From: an uncultured Bacteroidales bacterium
GTDB taxonomy: Bacteria > Bacteroidota > Bacteroidia > Bacteroidales > CAIWKO01
DNA length: 64,000 nucleotides
Reading direction: 5' to 3'
Assembly: GCA_903913285.1 (NCBI GenBank)
Contig: CAIWKO010000023.1
Location: 27,456 to 91,455 of the forward strand
Numbering within the stretch: position 1 is the stretch's first letter; every line of letters begins with the position of its first letter. The position numbers and the translations under genes are program-made. Positions 30,655-39,986 of this stretch are shown here, piece by piece. The notes under the pieces are model-generated. The model made no database searches, was not told where the DNA came from, and saw only the letters and a program-made list of their open reading frames with translations.

Positions 30655-31232
30655 AAATCTCCTCCTTCTTTAAATTAAGCAGGAGTCATCAGCACAAAAG
30701 GCGGTTAAAGGCGAACTCCATCACCATATTACTTCATGCAAAAATAGTAATTAATTTTAATTGCGGATTGAAGGCACAGCTTTTCACTTTTATCTTTCTC
30801 CTCATTTGGGCGGCCCCTTCGGGTCGGGCTATACACTACAAGTCCTCGCGTCGCTGCGCTCCGCTGTGGGCTTTTCGTTCCTATCCCTGCCGCGGGGGCA
30901 ATCAGCCTTCTTTTCATTAACTGCACATTGCCCATTAATCTTTCTGCTTCTCTGACAGGGTGACTGTGCGCAGGCATCATGCGTTGTAGTTCACCCCGTC
31001 AGTAATCCAATTTCTTACAGCCCCATCGGGGCGACATATTGGTAGCCAGGGGCAACGCCCCTGGTATAATATCACCCCCACAACCCTCCAACCCCGTATG
31101 GGGTTGAATAAAATCATTCAAATCATTTAATCAGATAAATCAACGGTTCAGACAATTTTAAAGCCTGTTAGGTCGGGGAAAGCCTTTGGGTTGTTATATA
31201 TAAATTCGGAAGTTGACGCCGAACATGACTCT
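30655..31232. other. 578-base gap with repeat debris and three hairpins
   Basis: The left half holds GC-rich intergenic sequence without a credible gene. The right half has three small perfect hairpins in a row: GCCCC/GGGGC at 31020-31032, CCAGGGGC/GCCCCTGG at 31046-31064 and CAACCCC/GGGGTTG at 31089-31106. This looks like a dispersed intergenic repeat rather than a gene. Confidence 0.55.
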
Positions 31233-31892
31233 TTATGATATTAATATTTCATTAAGATTGGATACTTTAGACGCATTCATACCATTCGATCTAGTTACAA
31301 TTAATATTTTACCACGAGTTTCTGAGTTAATTACCTTAATTTTTTTGCTCTTATTAATTTGAATTTTTACTTCATCTAAATCATTGTTAGCTGCTATGAA
31401 CATTCCTTTTTTATACTTATAATATTCAATAAACTCGACAATTTTAAGAATGTCATAATCAAATTCGCGAATTAATATATTCGGCCTTGTTTTAATTTCA
31501 ATAATCAATTCTTGCAAAGAATTATCAATAGGATTATGAATCAAAAAGTCCGGAATAAAGCGTTTAGATAGCTGAGTATAATTCAATTTGCTTAAAGTCA
31601 TTTCTTTTAAGAATTCCTTTTGAAATTCAGCAAAAAGAATATGATTACTGAAATTATTCGCAATAAGTAATGTCTTTATTTGAAAATACAATTCATTACA
31701 AAAAACTCTTTCGTAATGTCTAAACTCTATTCTTCTTGTTTGTAAATTTGCATTGATAGAATTTAATAAACCCTCATGATTTCTTTCATATCCAAAATAA
31801 ATTTCATCAACCTTATTTAATGCTTCTATTACAATATCTTCAAAAGATTTGGTTTGCAATATATAATTAAGGGGATTATCAATGTTTTTCAT
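31233..31892 (-). CDS. Unknown protein with PD-(D/E)xK-nuclease-like motif
   Basis: A 219-residue soluble protein, Lys- and Ile-rich, with no signal peptide. The segment IPDFLIHNPIDNSLQELIIE followed at once by IKTRP gives a D...ExK pattern (D, about 12 residues, then E-I-K) preceded by an upstream helix carrying a Glu, as in restriction-like and VRR-type nucleases. No name can be given. The gene is strongly AT-rich and stands ten bases downstream of the LamG gene, whose stop precedes its ATG. No methyltransferase or partner gene is nearby, so a complete restriction system is not visible. It could be a defence or transposon relic, or have no nuclease role. Confidence 0.55.
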   Translation of the reverse strand: MKNIDNPLNYILQTKSFEDIVIEALNKVDEIYFGYERNHEGLLNSINANLQTRRIEFRHYERVFCNELYFQIKTLLIANNFSNHILFAEFQKEFLKEMTLSKLNYTQLSKRFIPDFLIHNPIDNSLQELIIEIKTRPNILIREFDYDILKIVEFIEYYKYKKGMFIAANNDLDEVKIQINKSKKIKVINSETRGKILIVTRSNGMNASKVSNLNEILIS

Positions 31893-31902
31893 AGATATTG
31901 TA

Positions 31903-32904
31903 TTATTGTAAAATTATTTTTCTTACATCTACGATATTACTTTTAGTATCTATTAAATGAATAAAATAAATTCCTTTATCAGTCATTGTTGATAAATCAA
32001 TGGTCATTTGCTGTTGTGATACATTAGAAGTATAAACAATTTGACCTAGCAAATTTGTAATTTTTATGGAACAACCATTCTTTTTTGTGTAATCGCAACC
32101 AAAGTCGATTGTAATATTGCCATTTGTCGGGTTCGGGAATATTTTAAAATTACGATCGAGTATAATAGAGTTTAATCCTGTGTTTTCATTGTATATTGAT
32201 GAAATTTCAGATGTGTTTAATGCACGATTATAAATTCTAATATCATCCAAACTACCATCAATAGTGTAAATGCTTGGTGATAATGTAATATAACCACGTC
32301 CAAAAACAATGCTTGAACCTGTTGTTAAAGCAATATTTTGATAACTTGTGTTTGTATTTGATAAAATATTGTCAATATAAATGCTAATCGTTGTAGCGCT
32401 CTTATTTACTAAAACATGATGCCAATTGTGAGTTGCAACTGTATCAGAAGTATAAAAATTAGGGCCTGGTTGCTGTACCGAAGTATTACTAAAAGTATAA
32501 AAACCTATTTTCTTGTGGTTCGTGGTAAAAACAGGTCCAAATCCTTGCAGACATAAAAAATTATTTTCACCCCAAATAATATATGGATAATTGTTGTCAT
32601 AGTTGTTAAAATTCACCCAAACAGAAATTGAAAAATCATTTGAAAACGTGTTTTGGTCTATTGTAGAAACTTGTATATAATCACCATTCCCATTAAAACT
32701 GTAGGCGCTATTTGGGTTTCCAAAACGGTCATTTGTCAATGTAGCACCGTATACAACACCATTATGCGTATTGCCGCTAATGTCGTTCGCGTTTCCAGTA
32801 AAAGGCCAATAACCAATTAATCCGCTTGTGGGAATTTGTGCGAATACGCTTAATCCATCAATTAGGATAAAGAACAAAAATAAAATCGTAATTTTTTTCA
32901 TCAT
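31903..32904 (-). CDS. Secreted LamG-domain protein with type IX sorting tail
   Basis: A 333-residue protein. Signal peptide, about residues 1-22 (ending VFAQ). LamG/concanavalin-like domain, about 25-235: GLIGYWPFTGNANDISGNTHNG and YSFNGNGDYIQV, then IDGSLDDIRIYNRALNTSEI. The C-terminal tail, about 255-333, starts FKIFPNPTNGNITIDFG and ends VRKIILQ, the pattern of the type A C-terminal domain recognised by type IX secretion. It is likely on the cell surface or secreted and may bind glycans. AT-rich accessory gene; two adjacent ATGs make the start uncertain by one codon. Confidence 0.88.
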   Translation of the reverse strand: MMKKITILFLFFILIDGLSVFAQIPTSGLIGYWPFTGNANDISGNTHNGVVYGATLTNDRFGNPNSAYSFNGNGDYIQVSTIDQNTFSNDFSISVWVNFNNYDNNYPYIIWGENNFLCLQGFGPVFTTNHKKIGFYTFSNTSVQQPGPNFYTSDTVATHNWHHVLVNKSATTISIYIDNILSNTNTSYQNIALTTGSSIVFGRGYITLSPSIYTIDGSLDDIRIYNRALNTSEISSIYNENTGLNSIILDRNFKIFPNPTNGNITIDFGCDYTKKNGCSIKITNLLGQIVYTSNVSQQQMTIDLSTMTDKGIYFIHLIDTKSNIVDVRKIILQ

Positions 32905-33035
32905 TGTTAATTATTATTTTTCCCTACTCATTTGGCTTTTCAGTTCCGCCCCGTTTTTTCAAATGGTTTCTGGTCTCCATTTAATTGTACTTCAAAAATA
33001 ACTAAATTTCAATTCTAAAGAAATAAAATAAAATA

Positions 33036-33078
33036 AAAAAAAACTCCCTCAGCCATTCACAACCTCAGGAGTTTTTCT
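33036..33078 (-). terminator. Hairpin terminator of the 33103-34083 gene
   Basis: Read on the minus strand, AAACTCC pairs with GGAGTTT and runs into a long T tract (A run at 33031-33043 on the plus strand). It sits 25 bases after the stop codon at 33103. A T run on the other side makes it partly bidirectional. Confidence 0.75.
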
Positions 33079-33102
33079 CTATTATCTATTAACTATTATC
33101 TT

Positions 33103-34083
33103 TTAACTCCCAAGAGTTCCATTATCAATTGCCTTCAACTCCGAAACCACTTCCGTCGTTTCTCCGGCCTTAATATCAAACTTAATAACCACATCATCGT
33201 ATGTCGGCTTTCTCAAAATCGCCGTATAACTGCCTTCCTTCAAATCCACCAAAATTCCGCCTTCATCGTCCGTGTTCAGCACATAATCCGTACCTTCTAT
33301 CGTCAGTTCCGCATCCTCTATCCAACTGTCGTCTATCCCAAAATCCTTTGCCGTAAAATCCAGTTGTCCCATTTTTAATGCCAGTTGTTCAGCCAGTTTC
33401 TGTGCTTTTTCCTCTTTAGTCGTTCCGTCATGCCGTATTCTTTTCAGCAGTGTGGTTATTGTATATTCCTTCACTCTCACATTTCCCGTAAAAATTGCTT
33501 TCCCTGCCTTACACAAATTCAGTGTAATACCCCACATAGTATCAAACTTAACATGATTCTCGCTCACAGCCGTTTCTTTATCGGCTTCCATCTGATTTTG
33601 TTTCTGATTCAGCAGCCTAACCTGCTCAGCTTTTGCTTTCATGGCATCCCATTGCACTGAGCTCCATCCCTGATCTTCCAGTGCATCATTATTATCATCA
33701 ATATTTTTATTCAGCACTGTCATCGCCAAAGCCAAACCTTCCATATTTTTAGTCGAAATGCATGTTCTAACATCGCTCGTGCCCATCTTTTTATAGTCCA
33801 TATTCAAATTTGTGCCTGCATTCTCAGCAAAAATATCAATATCGTTCAAATCACTCCTTAAACTTATAGCGGTAGTAATCAACAACTTTGTAATAGTAGC
33901 TTTTTGAGTAACATAAAACTTAGTAGCCACAATTCCTTCACAAACCTCTATCGCCGCTATTGTATCATCTTCAAAAGTGCCCAGATATCTTTTATACTTG
34001 TTCGTAAATTTTGTTTTATCAGAATGAAAACTGTCGATAACAAATCTCGACAAAACGGTTTTATCTTCAATTTTTGGATGCAT
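33103..34083 (-). CDS. Unknown protein beside the first 21-bp array
   Basis: A 326-residue protein with no signal peptide. Residues 1 to about 235 look mostly helical, with a charged stretch at about 165-195 (KAKAEQVRLLNQKQNQMEAD). The last 80 or so residues look like a small beta-sandwich of the carboxypeptidase-regulatory or PEGA kind (DDEGGILVDLKEGSYTAIL, VIKFDIKAGETTEVVSEL). The same two-part build and the ending IKAGET..V recur in the unknown gene at 54996, which also sits beside a 21-bp array. The gene has its own terminator and faces away from the array, with about 340 bases between its start and the first unit. Function unknown. Confidence 0.7.
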   Translation of the reverse strand: MHPKIEDKTVLSRFVIDSFHSDKTKFTNKYKRYLGTFEDDTIAAIEVCEGIVATKFYVTQKATITKLLITTAISLRSDLNDIDIFAENAGTNLNMDYKKMGTSDVRTCISTKNMEGLALAMTVLNKNIDDNNDALEDQGWSSVQWDAMKAKAEQVRLLNQKQNQMEADKETAVSENHVKFDTMWGITLNLCKAGKAIFTGNVRVKEYTITTLLKRIRHDGTTKEEKAQKLAEQLALKMGQLDFTAKDFGIDDSWIEDAELTIEGTDYVLNTDDEGGILVDLKEGSYTAILRKPTYDDVVIKFDIKAGETTEVVSELKAIDNGTLGS

Positions 34084-34425
34084 GGTGATGGATTTTTAAT
34101 AAATAATAAAAAATTTTAAACAAATTTATAAAATAAAATAATTCAAAACACACTTTTTAATAAAATAATTTTTATTCACAAACTATAAATACATACATTC
34201 CGCTATCCATAAGCATTTCCGCTTGCGCTTCTAATTTTCAAACCTGTATAATTTTTTATTACCAATAATAAAATCCCCAAATTCTGTTTTCAGACTTCTC
34301 CATATAACATGCAACTAGTTTCAATAAGCCCGCAATTTAGTTAAAATAAAATGCAACTTAACTTTCACGAAGTGCTAATAGAAACAAACAAAACTCAACT
34401 TATCGGTTATAGAATGCAACTTACC

Positions 34426-34885
34426 AAATATAGTGGGCAATTCATCAAATATAGTGGGAAACTAGCCAAACATAGCGGGCAATTCGTCAAACATAGTGGG
34501 CAATCGTTCAAATATAGCGGGCAACTCGATCAATATAGCGGGCAATTACAAAAATATAGTGGGCAATCGGACAAATATAGCGGGCAATTGAGTAAATATA
34601 GCGGGCAATTACAAAAATATAGCGGGCAACTCGATCAATATAGCGGGCAATTACAAAAATATAGTGGGCAATTGATTAAATATAGCGGGCAATTGAGTAA
34701 ATATAGCAGGCAATTGCACAAATATAGCGGGAAACTCAAAAATATAGTGGGCAATTGGACAAATATAGCGGGCAATTGAGTAAATATAGCGGGCAATTGA
34801 ACAAATATAGCGGGAAACTCAAAAATATAGCGGGCAATTGGTCAAATATAGCGGGCAATTACTCAAATATAGAGGGCAACGCGTC
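34426..34885 (+). repeat. 21-bp array A, 22 units
   Basis: Twenty-two head-to-tail units with a core AAATATAGCGGGCAA (15 bases) followed by six variable bases, most often TTGAGT, TTACAA, CTCGAT or TTGGAC. Twenty units are 21 bases long; units 15 and 19 are 20 bases (CTCAA tail). Units 14-17 and 18-21 look like copies of one four-unit block that kept the one-base deletion. Read as protein, most units give K-Y-S-G-Q-L-x, with Leu written TTG, TTA or CTC, but the deletions break the frame. An open frame starts at 34351 and stops at 34779. No ribosome site or promoter was recognised. Confidence 0.92.
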
Positions 34886-34947
34886 TGTCAAGCCTTTCCG
34901 AAGGTCAATTATTCAATCCCTCTGCATATATCTTCCCTTCCCACCCT

Positions 34948-35050
34948 CAAATCCTCCAAACTTTAAAGAACCTTTAAACAAACTTTAAACAAATAACACT
35001 GTCCATCTCCGTGTTTCTCCGTTCTCTCTGTATCTCCGTGGTTTTTTTTC
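34948..35050 (+). repeat. Flank shared by arrays A and B
   Basis: CAAATCCTCCAAACTTTAAA at 34948-34967 matches the reverse complement of 43204-43223 in 19 of 20 bases. The CTCCGTGTTTCTCCG...TCTCCGTGGTT stretch at 35003-35048 matches the reverse complement of about 43131-43170. Both blocks lie at nearly equal distances from arrays A and B. The rest of the gap to 35164 holds CCCTGAGCTTGTCGAAGGG at 35073, a partial dyad common between bacterial genes. Confidence 0.7.
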
Positions 35051-35164
35051 AAATCACCAATCGCAAATTTTACCCTGAGCTTGTCGAAGGGCGCAATCGC
35101 TAACTAACTTTAAACTTTGAACAATAAATTTTTTACCTCTTACCTGTTACCTCTAACCTATTAC

Positions 35165-38100
35165 CTATTTCGATTTATCCGGAAAAGGAGGTATCGGCGG
35201 CAAATTGCTGTCCACCTTTTTCAAATCGTCCAAAATAAGCTCTATGGCTTTGTTCAGTTGCTCGTCGTCGCCTGCATATTCTTTGGCAGGGTCGTTCACA
35301 ATCAACACATCGGGGTCAACCCCGTGCCCTTCAATGATCCATTTGGTGCCTTCGGCATCGTAGTGTGCAAATTCGGGTTTATTCAAAAAACCACCGTCTA
35401 TAAAAGGCAGCGAACCGCGTATACCCACAACTCCGCCCCAGGTGCGTTGGCCAACAAGCTTGCCTATCTTCAAAGTCTTGAACTGATACGGAAACAGATC
35501 GCCGTCGGAAGCCGAATACTGATCGATCAAACATATCTTGGGCCCAATTTGCTGCTCAATTCCGGCAGGCACCTGACTGGTGTTGCGCGCCATTTTCATG
35601 TAAACCAGTTCGCGGTTCAAACGTTCGATGATCATAGGCGAAACATTGCCGCCCCCGTTGCCGCGGTCGTCTATAATCAGGGCGCTCTTGCTCAGTTGCG
35701 GATAAAAATGCTTCACAAACTCGTTCAAACCTTCAACGCCCATGTTGGGTATATGTATATAGCCCACCTTGCCGTTGGTGGCTTCGTTCACTTTTTTGAT
35801 ATTATTCTCAACCCAGTTGTAGTAATACAAACCTGCTTCATCCTCAATGGGCACCACGATAACCTTACGCGTTCCCTGATCGGAAGCTGTCGAATTAACG
35901 GTAAGTTCAACCTGTTTCCCGGCAGTATTGATCAACAATTCGTAAATGCTTTTCGTATTCACTACCGATTTTCCGTTCACGGCAATAATATAATCGCCCT
36001 CTTTCACATCCACGCCCACTTCGGTCAAAGGCGAACGCGTGCTTTCGTCCCAGTTTTGGCCGGGCAATATCTTCTCTATCTTATAGTATCCCGAAATATC
36101 TTTGCTGAAGGTAGCTCCAAGCATCCCCATATTGATGCGGGTGGGTTGCGGGCGATCGCCGCCGCCTGTATAGGAGTGCCCTATGCTCAGTTCGCCTATC
36201 ATTTCGCCGATGATGTAGGTCAGGTCGGCACGATGGTTCACATACGCCACAAGGGGTTCGTATTTTTTATAGATGGCTTTCCAATCCAACCCGTGCATAC
36301 CGGGATCGTAGAAAAAATCGCGCATCTGACGCCACGATTCGGTATAAATCTGTTGCCATTCTTCTTTCAGGTTCACCCACACCTTCATGTTCGACAGGTT
36401 TGCGTAATCTTTTATCTCAATTTTTGTTTTCGGAAGGTCGATAACACCATATCTTCCGCCATCGTTCACAAGCATCTTTTTCCGGTCGGCCGAAATAACA
36501 TAATTGCCGTAGGCCCCCAAGTTGGTTTCTTTTTTATCTTTCAAATCGTAAAGCATCAATGCCGCCTCGGGGTCTTCCGCTGTTGAACGGCAATAATACA
36601 CTCCCGTGCCTGCCGAATTTATGTTCCAATACGAACCTGCCGAAATGGGCAGCGCTATGATACGGCTCATGATACCGTCGATATCAACAACCATATCAGC
36701 GGGTTTTGCATCCGTTTCTTTAACTTCCGCAACGTTTACTTCGTCATCAACAGGTTTCAGGGGCGATGGAGTTGCCTTTGCCAGTGTAACGAAATAAATT
36801 TTGGTCATATTGGTATACGCGTGGTTCCATTCGGTCCAGCTATAGGTTGGATTGAAGTCGCGGTTCGACGTGAAGAACAAATATTTGCCGTCGGCGCTAA
36901 AGGTAGGTTCGCCCGAATCGTACCAACCGTCTGTAACCGGATATTTCTTTTCGGAAGTTACATCGTACAGATAGATCTTGGTTTGGGCAGTTTTGTCAGG
37001 ACGCGAATATGCTATCCATTTGCTGTCGGGCGACCAGTTGAAATCCGTAAACTCTCCGTCAATTGATTTATCAACCTGAGCAACTTTTTTGCTGTCGATA
37101 TCAATATATTGCAAACGAAGCATTTTATCGCCCCACAACAGTTTTTTGCTGTCGGGCGACCATTGCGGCTGATACTTATACGTATCGCTGTTCGAACTTA
37201 GTTTCACCGCAGGCGACGAACCATCCTGAACCACGTAATACAGCTCGTCTTCGCCGGTGGCATCCGAAATATAGGCAATATATTTGCCATCAGGCGACCA
37301 TGTTGCATTGCGTTCGTGAACCCCTGAGGTTTGAGTGAGGTTGCGGGTGATACCCGTTTTTGCAGGAACCGTGTACACATCGCCGCGTGCACTGAAAACA
37401 ATGCGTTTGCCGTCGGAAGCCACATCATAAGAGGTGATGTTTTTCGAAGCATCTTTCATTTCGCTGCGACTTGAGTTGAAATCGTCGGCAATTTGAATGT
37501 TTATCTTTTGGGTTTGCTGGGTTTTCAGATCAAAAGTGTAGATATATCCGCCATTTTCGAACACGATATCGCTGTCGCCGATAGACGGGAACTTGATATC
37601 AAACTCGGTGAAGTCGGTAACCTTTTTGGTTTCCTTGGTGGTGAGGTCATAGCTGAACATGTTCATGGTACGTTCGCGGTCGGATAAAAAATAAATGGTG
37701 TTACCGTTCCACATGGGGAAAATATCCTGATTAATGGTGTTGGTGATGTTTTGAACTTGTTTGGTGCCGAAATCATAGATCCAGATATCGTCGGCCATTC
37801 CACCTTTGTAGTATTTCCAGGTGCGGAATTCGCGAAATACTTTGTTGTAAGCCAGCTTACTTTTATCGGGCGAGTAGCTGCAAAAGCCGCCGCAGGGCAG
37901 CGGAAGTTCCTGAGGAGTGCCACCATCAATAGAAATGCTGAAAAGTTGCCCCTTGAAATCGTTGAATGATTTCATCCGCGAACGAAAAATGATGGTTTGG
38001 TTGTCTTTCCAGGTCATCACAATATTATTCGGTCCCATGCGGTCCGATATATCGTCGCGACCAAGAGTAGCGGTATAGGTCAATCGTTTCGGAACGCCAC

Positions 38101-38389
38101 CATTGGCAGGCATCACATACACTTCGGTGTTGCCATCATATTGAGCCGTGAAAGCCACATTTTTTCCGTCGGGCGACAGGCGGGCAAACATTTCGTATCC
38201 AACATCGCTGGTGAGTTTTCGTGCCATTCCGCCTTTTTTGTCGACGGTATAAAGGTCGCCGGCATAAGAGAAAATGATCTTATTTCCCGAAATGGTAGGA
38301 AACCGGAGTAAGCGGGCTTCATTTTGTGCAGAAATCCGTATCGAAACAAGAAGTAAAATGCTGAGAATAAATACGATTTTGTTTTTCAT
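35165..38389 (-). CDS. Tricorn-like protease (S41), secreted
   Basis: A 1074-residue exported protein: signal peptide ending at about residue 21 (ISAQ). An N-terminal WD40-like/TolB propeller (repeated SPDGK..AF, SPDSKKLLWGD, WSPDSKWIAYS motifs, about 30-560) is followed by a second partial propeller, a tricorn C1 helical domain with IGHSYTGGG (catalytic His region), a PDZ domain (about 800-900: VKEGDYIIAVNGKSV) and the S41-type serine domain with S961 in YSASDGDLFP and a GNGGGNV oxyanion region. It probably degrades peptides in the periplasm. No type IX tail. The family and length agree with tricorn homologues of Bacteroidota. Confidence 0.93.
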   Translation of the reverse strand: MKNKIVFILSILLLVSIRISAQNEARLLRFPTISGNKIIFSYAGDLYTVDKKGGMARKLTSDVGYEMFARLSPDGKNVAFTAQYDGNTEVYVMPANGGVPKRLTYTATLGRDDISDRMGPNNIVMTWKDNQTIIFRSRMKSFNDFKGQLFSISIDGGTPQELPLPCGGFCSYSPDKSKLAYNKVFREFRTWKYYKGGMADDIWIYDFGTKQVQNITNTINQDIFPMWNGNTIYFLSDRERTMNMFSYDLTTKETKKVTDFTEFDIKFPSIGDSDIVFENGGYIYTFDLKTQQTQKINIQIADDFNSSRSEMKDASKNITSYDVASDGKRIVFSARGDVYTVPAKTGITRNLTQTSGVHERNATWSPDGKYIAYISDATGEDELYYVVQDGSSPAVKLSSNSDTYKYQPQWSPDSKKLLWGDKMLRLQYIDIDSKKVAQVDKSIDGEFTDFNWSPDSKWIAYSRPDKTAQTKIYLYDVTSEKKYPVTDGWYDSGEPTFSADGKYLFFTSNRDFNPTYSWTEWNHAYTNMTKIYFVTLAKATPSPLKPVDDEVNVAEVKETDAKPADMVVDIDGIMSRIIALPISAGSYWNINSAGTGVYYCRSTAEDPEAALMLYDLKDKKETNLGAYGNYVISADRKKMLVNDGGRYGVIDLPKTKIEIKDYANLSNMKVWVNLKEEWQQIYTESWRQMRDFFYDPGMHGLDWKAIYKKYEPLVAYVNHRADLTYIIGEMIGELSIGHSYTGGGDRPQPTRINMGMLGATFSKDISGYYKIEKILPGQNWDESTRSPLTEVGVDVKEGDYIIAVNGKSVVNTKSIYELLINTAGKQVELTVNSTASDQGTRKVIVVPIEDEAGLYYYNWVENNIKKVNEATNGKVGYIHIPNMGVEGLNEFVKHFYPQLSKSALIIDDRGNGGGNVSPMIIERLNRELVYMKMARNTSQVPAGIEQQIGPKICLIDQYSASDGDLFPYQFKTLKIGKLVGQRTWGGVVGIRGSLPFIDGGFLNKPEFAHYDAEGTKWIIEGHGVDPDVLIVNDPAKEYAGDDEQLNKAIELILDDLKKVDSNLPPIPPFPDKSK

Positions 38390-38457
38390 GATAAAGTATT
38401 TTTTGGAATATCAAAAATACTAATTATCAGTACACGTTCAGTGAAAAAGAAAAAGTA

Positions 38458-39273
38458 TTATCCTTCGAAAGTTAAGGAGAGTTGGAACAATTTCGAGCGC
38501 ATATATTTCACGCTGTTGGTATAAATGGTGTTTTCGTTAAAAAGCAGGTTCTTGAGTCCGTAGGTCATCTTAAGTTCAATACCGAATTTAAAATAAGGCA
38601 AAAAGAAATCGACTCCGGTGCCGACATCAATTCCATAATCGCTTTTGCGGAGTTTCACAGGGGCTTGGTCGCTTTTATCTTTCTTTTTTGCCTGCGAAGC
38701 CATATCGATACTGTATTTAGCCCCACCGATCACATAAGCACGGAAATTGCCGATACGTTTCGATTGATATTTAATGTACAGCGGAAAATGCATAAAGGTT
38801 GATTCAACCTTCTTTTCCTGAACTATGTCGATAGAATCTTTATACAGGAAAGTGTAATCGATGGTTCTGTTCCCGAACGATAAGGTAGGTACAAACCGCA
38901 GACTTAAATATTTGGTAAGTTTTAAACTCGAAACGATACCGATATCGAACCCAAAATCGGGTTTAGTAGTAATTGATTTTAATGAGTCGAACTGAGAAAA
39001 ATCGTCAACAGTTTTTAAGGCAAAATTCATTTGGTTCATGCCCAACAGAAACCCGAAATGGTAGGGTCTGCGATCGAACTTCGGCAAATTCTCCTGAACT
39101 CCTTCGCGACGTTGGGCGAAGGAAGTATTTACCAGTAAAACAAAGATAAATACTATAAAACAAAGAGATTTCAGTGATGTTTTCAACGTCGGATAATTAT
39201 TTTTAGCTCTGTTATAACGGTTTAAAACAAAGTTTAGTGCAAAAGTATCATTTTTTTTATTTTTGTCCGACAT
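38458..39273 (-). CDS. porT: PorT-like type IX secretion outer-membrane protein
   Basis: A 271-residue reading with signal peptide LKTSLKSLCFIVFIFVLLVN..SFAQ starting only at about residue 30; a TTG at 39186 (residue 30) would place the signal at the very N-terminus and may be the true start, since the preceding 29 residues are hydrophilic. The mature part is a barrel (RPYHFGFLLGMNQMNF, LRFVPTLSFG, YIKYQSKRIGNFRAYVIGG) ending in QLSLTFEG. Sequence style and position directly downstream of menG/ubiE match PorT/SprT, an essential part of the type IX system. The listed start overlaps menG by 17 bases. It fits the surface proteins with sorting tails in this window. Confidence 0.8.
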   Translation of the reverse strand: MSDKNKKNDTFALNFVLNRYNRAKNNYPTLKTSLKSLCFIVFIFVLLVNTSFAQRREGVQENLPKFDRRPYHFGFLLGMNQMNFALKTVDDFSQFDSLKSITTKPDFGFDIGIVSSLKLTKYLSLRFVPTLSFGNRTIDYTFLYKDSIDIVQEKKVESTFMHFPLYIKYQSKRIGNFRAYVIGGAKYSIDMASQAKKKDKSDQAPVKLRKSDYGIDVGTGVDFFLPYFKFGIELKMTYGLKNLLFNENTIYTNSVKYMRSKLFQLSLTFEG

Positions 39274-39967
39274 AAATGGTTGCTATTCCACCACTCAATC
39301 GCTTTTGGGAAGCGTTGCTGCAACCGCATTTTTCCAATATTTTCAGAAAGTCTTTGTCGTCGGGAAATTCTATCACACTATCGCGCAAATAGGAATAAGC
39401 TGATCTGTTCTTTGATATCAAACGGCCAAACAAGGGCAACAGCACTTTAAAATAAAACATGTATAAAGGTTTGAACAAACCCCGGGGTTTGGAAAACTCG
39501 AGGATAAAAACCTTCTTTCCGGGTTTGATAACACGAAGCATTTCGCCGATACCGCATTCAAGACATTCGAAGTTGCGCACTCCAAAAGCTACCATGGCAG
39601 CATCAAAAGTGCTATCCCCGAAGGTCATTTTTTCGGCAGGAATATGTATGAGTTCGATCTGCTTGCGCAAATTTAAATAGCCTGTTTTCCGTTCGCCTAT
39701 CTCAAGCATCTTTTTAGAGATGTCGATACCGCGAATGTGCGAGTTGTTGATATATAAAGCAGCATAAATAGCCAGATCGGCAGTGCCCGTGGCAACATCC
39801 AATATCTCAAGTGGCTGCTCTTTACGAATGAGTTTTATCATCTTCTTTCGCCAGCTTCTGTCGATGCCAAAAGAAAGAAAATGATTCAGAAAGTCGTATT
39901 TATGTGAAATCTCATCGAATAACCTGCTAACGTCTTCGTTCTTTTTATCCTTAAGTTCGTTTTCCAT
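39257..39967 (-). CDS. menG: Demethylmenaquinone methyltransferase
   Basis: A 236-residue SAM-dependent C-methyltransferase that makes menaquinone from demethylmenaquinone (ubiE/menG family). Motifs: FDEISHKYDFLNHFLSFGID, ILDVATGTADLA (SAM loop), and VRNFECLECGIGEMLRVIKPG with ILEFSKP. The ATG at 39967 was chosen because the 34 extra residues of the longest frame are Cys-rich and unlike the family, and they overlap the upstream kinase gene. It forms an operon with the kinase upstream and porT downstream. Confidence 0.95.
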   Translation of the reverse strand: MENELKDKKNEDVSRLFDEISHKYDFLNHFLSFGIDRSWRKKMIKLIRKEQPLEILDVATGTADLAIYAALYINNSHIRGIDISKKMLEIGERKTGYLNLRKQIELIHIPAEKMTFGDSTFDAAMVAFGVRNFECLECGIGEMLRVIKPGKKVFILEFSKPRGLFKPLYMFYFKVLLPLFGRLISKNRSAYSYLRDSVIEFPDDKDFLKILEKCGCSNASQKRLSGGIATIYVGQK

Positions 39968-39986
39968 CCTGAAGTTAAAAGTAATA

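Noticed and set aside
30729..30980. 83-residue minus-strand open frame
   Set aside because: It lies in intergenic repeat debris, has a biased Arg/Pro-rich composition and no ribosome site; similar spurious frames recur in such repeats.
34426..34885. CRISPR array
   Set aside because: The 21-base period leaves only about six variable bases between cores, far too short for spacers, and no cas genes are near. The same holds for the arrays at 43292 and 56316.
35117..36586. 489-residue plus-strand open frame
   Set aside because: It lies wholly antisense to the tricorn-like protease gene, whose domains and catalytic motifs are clear.
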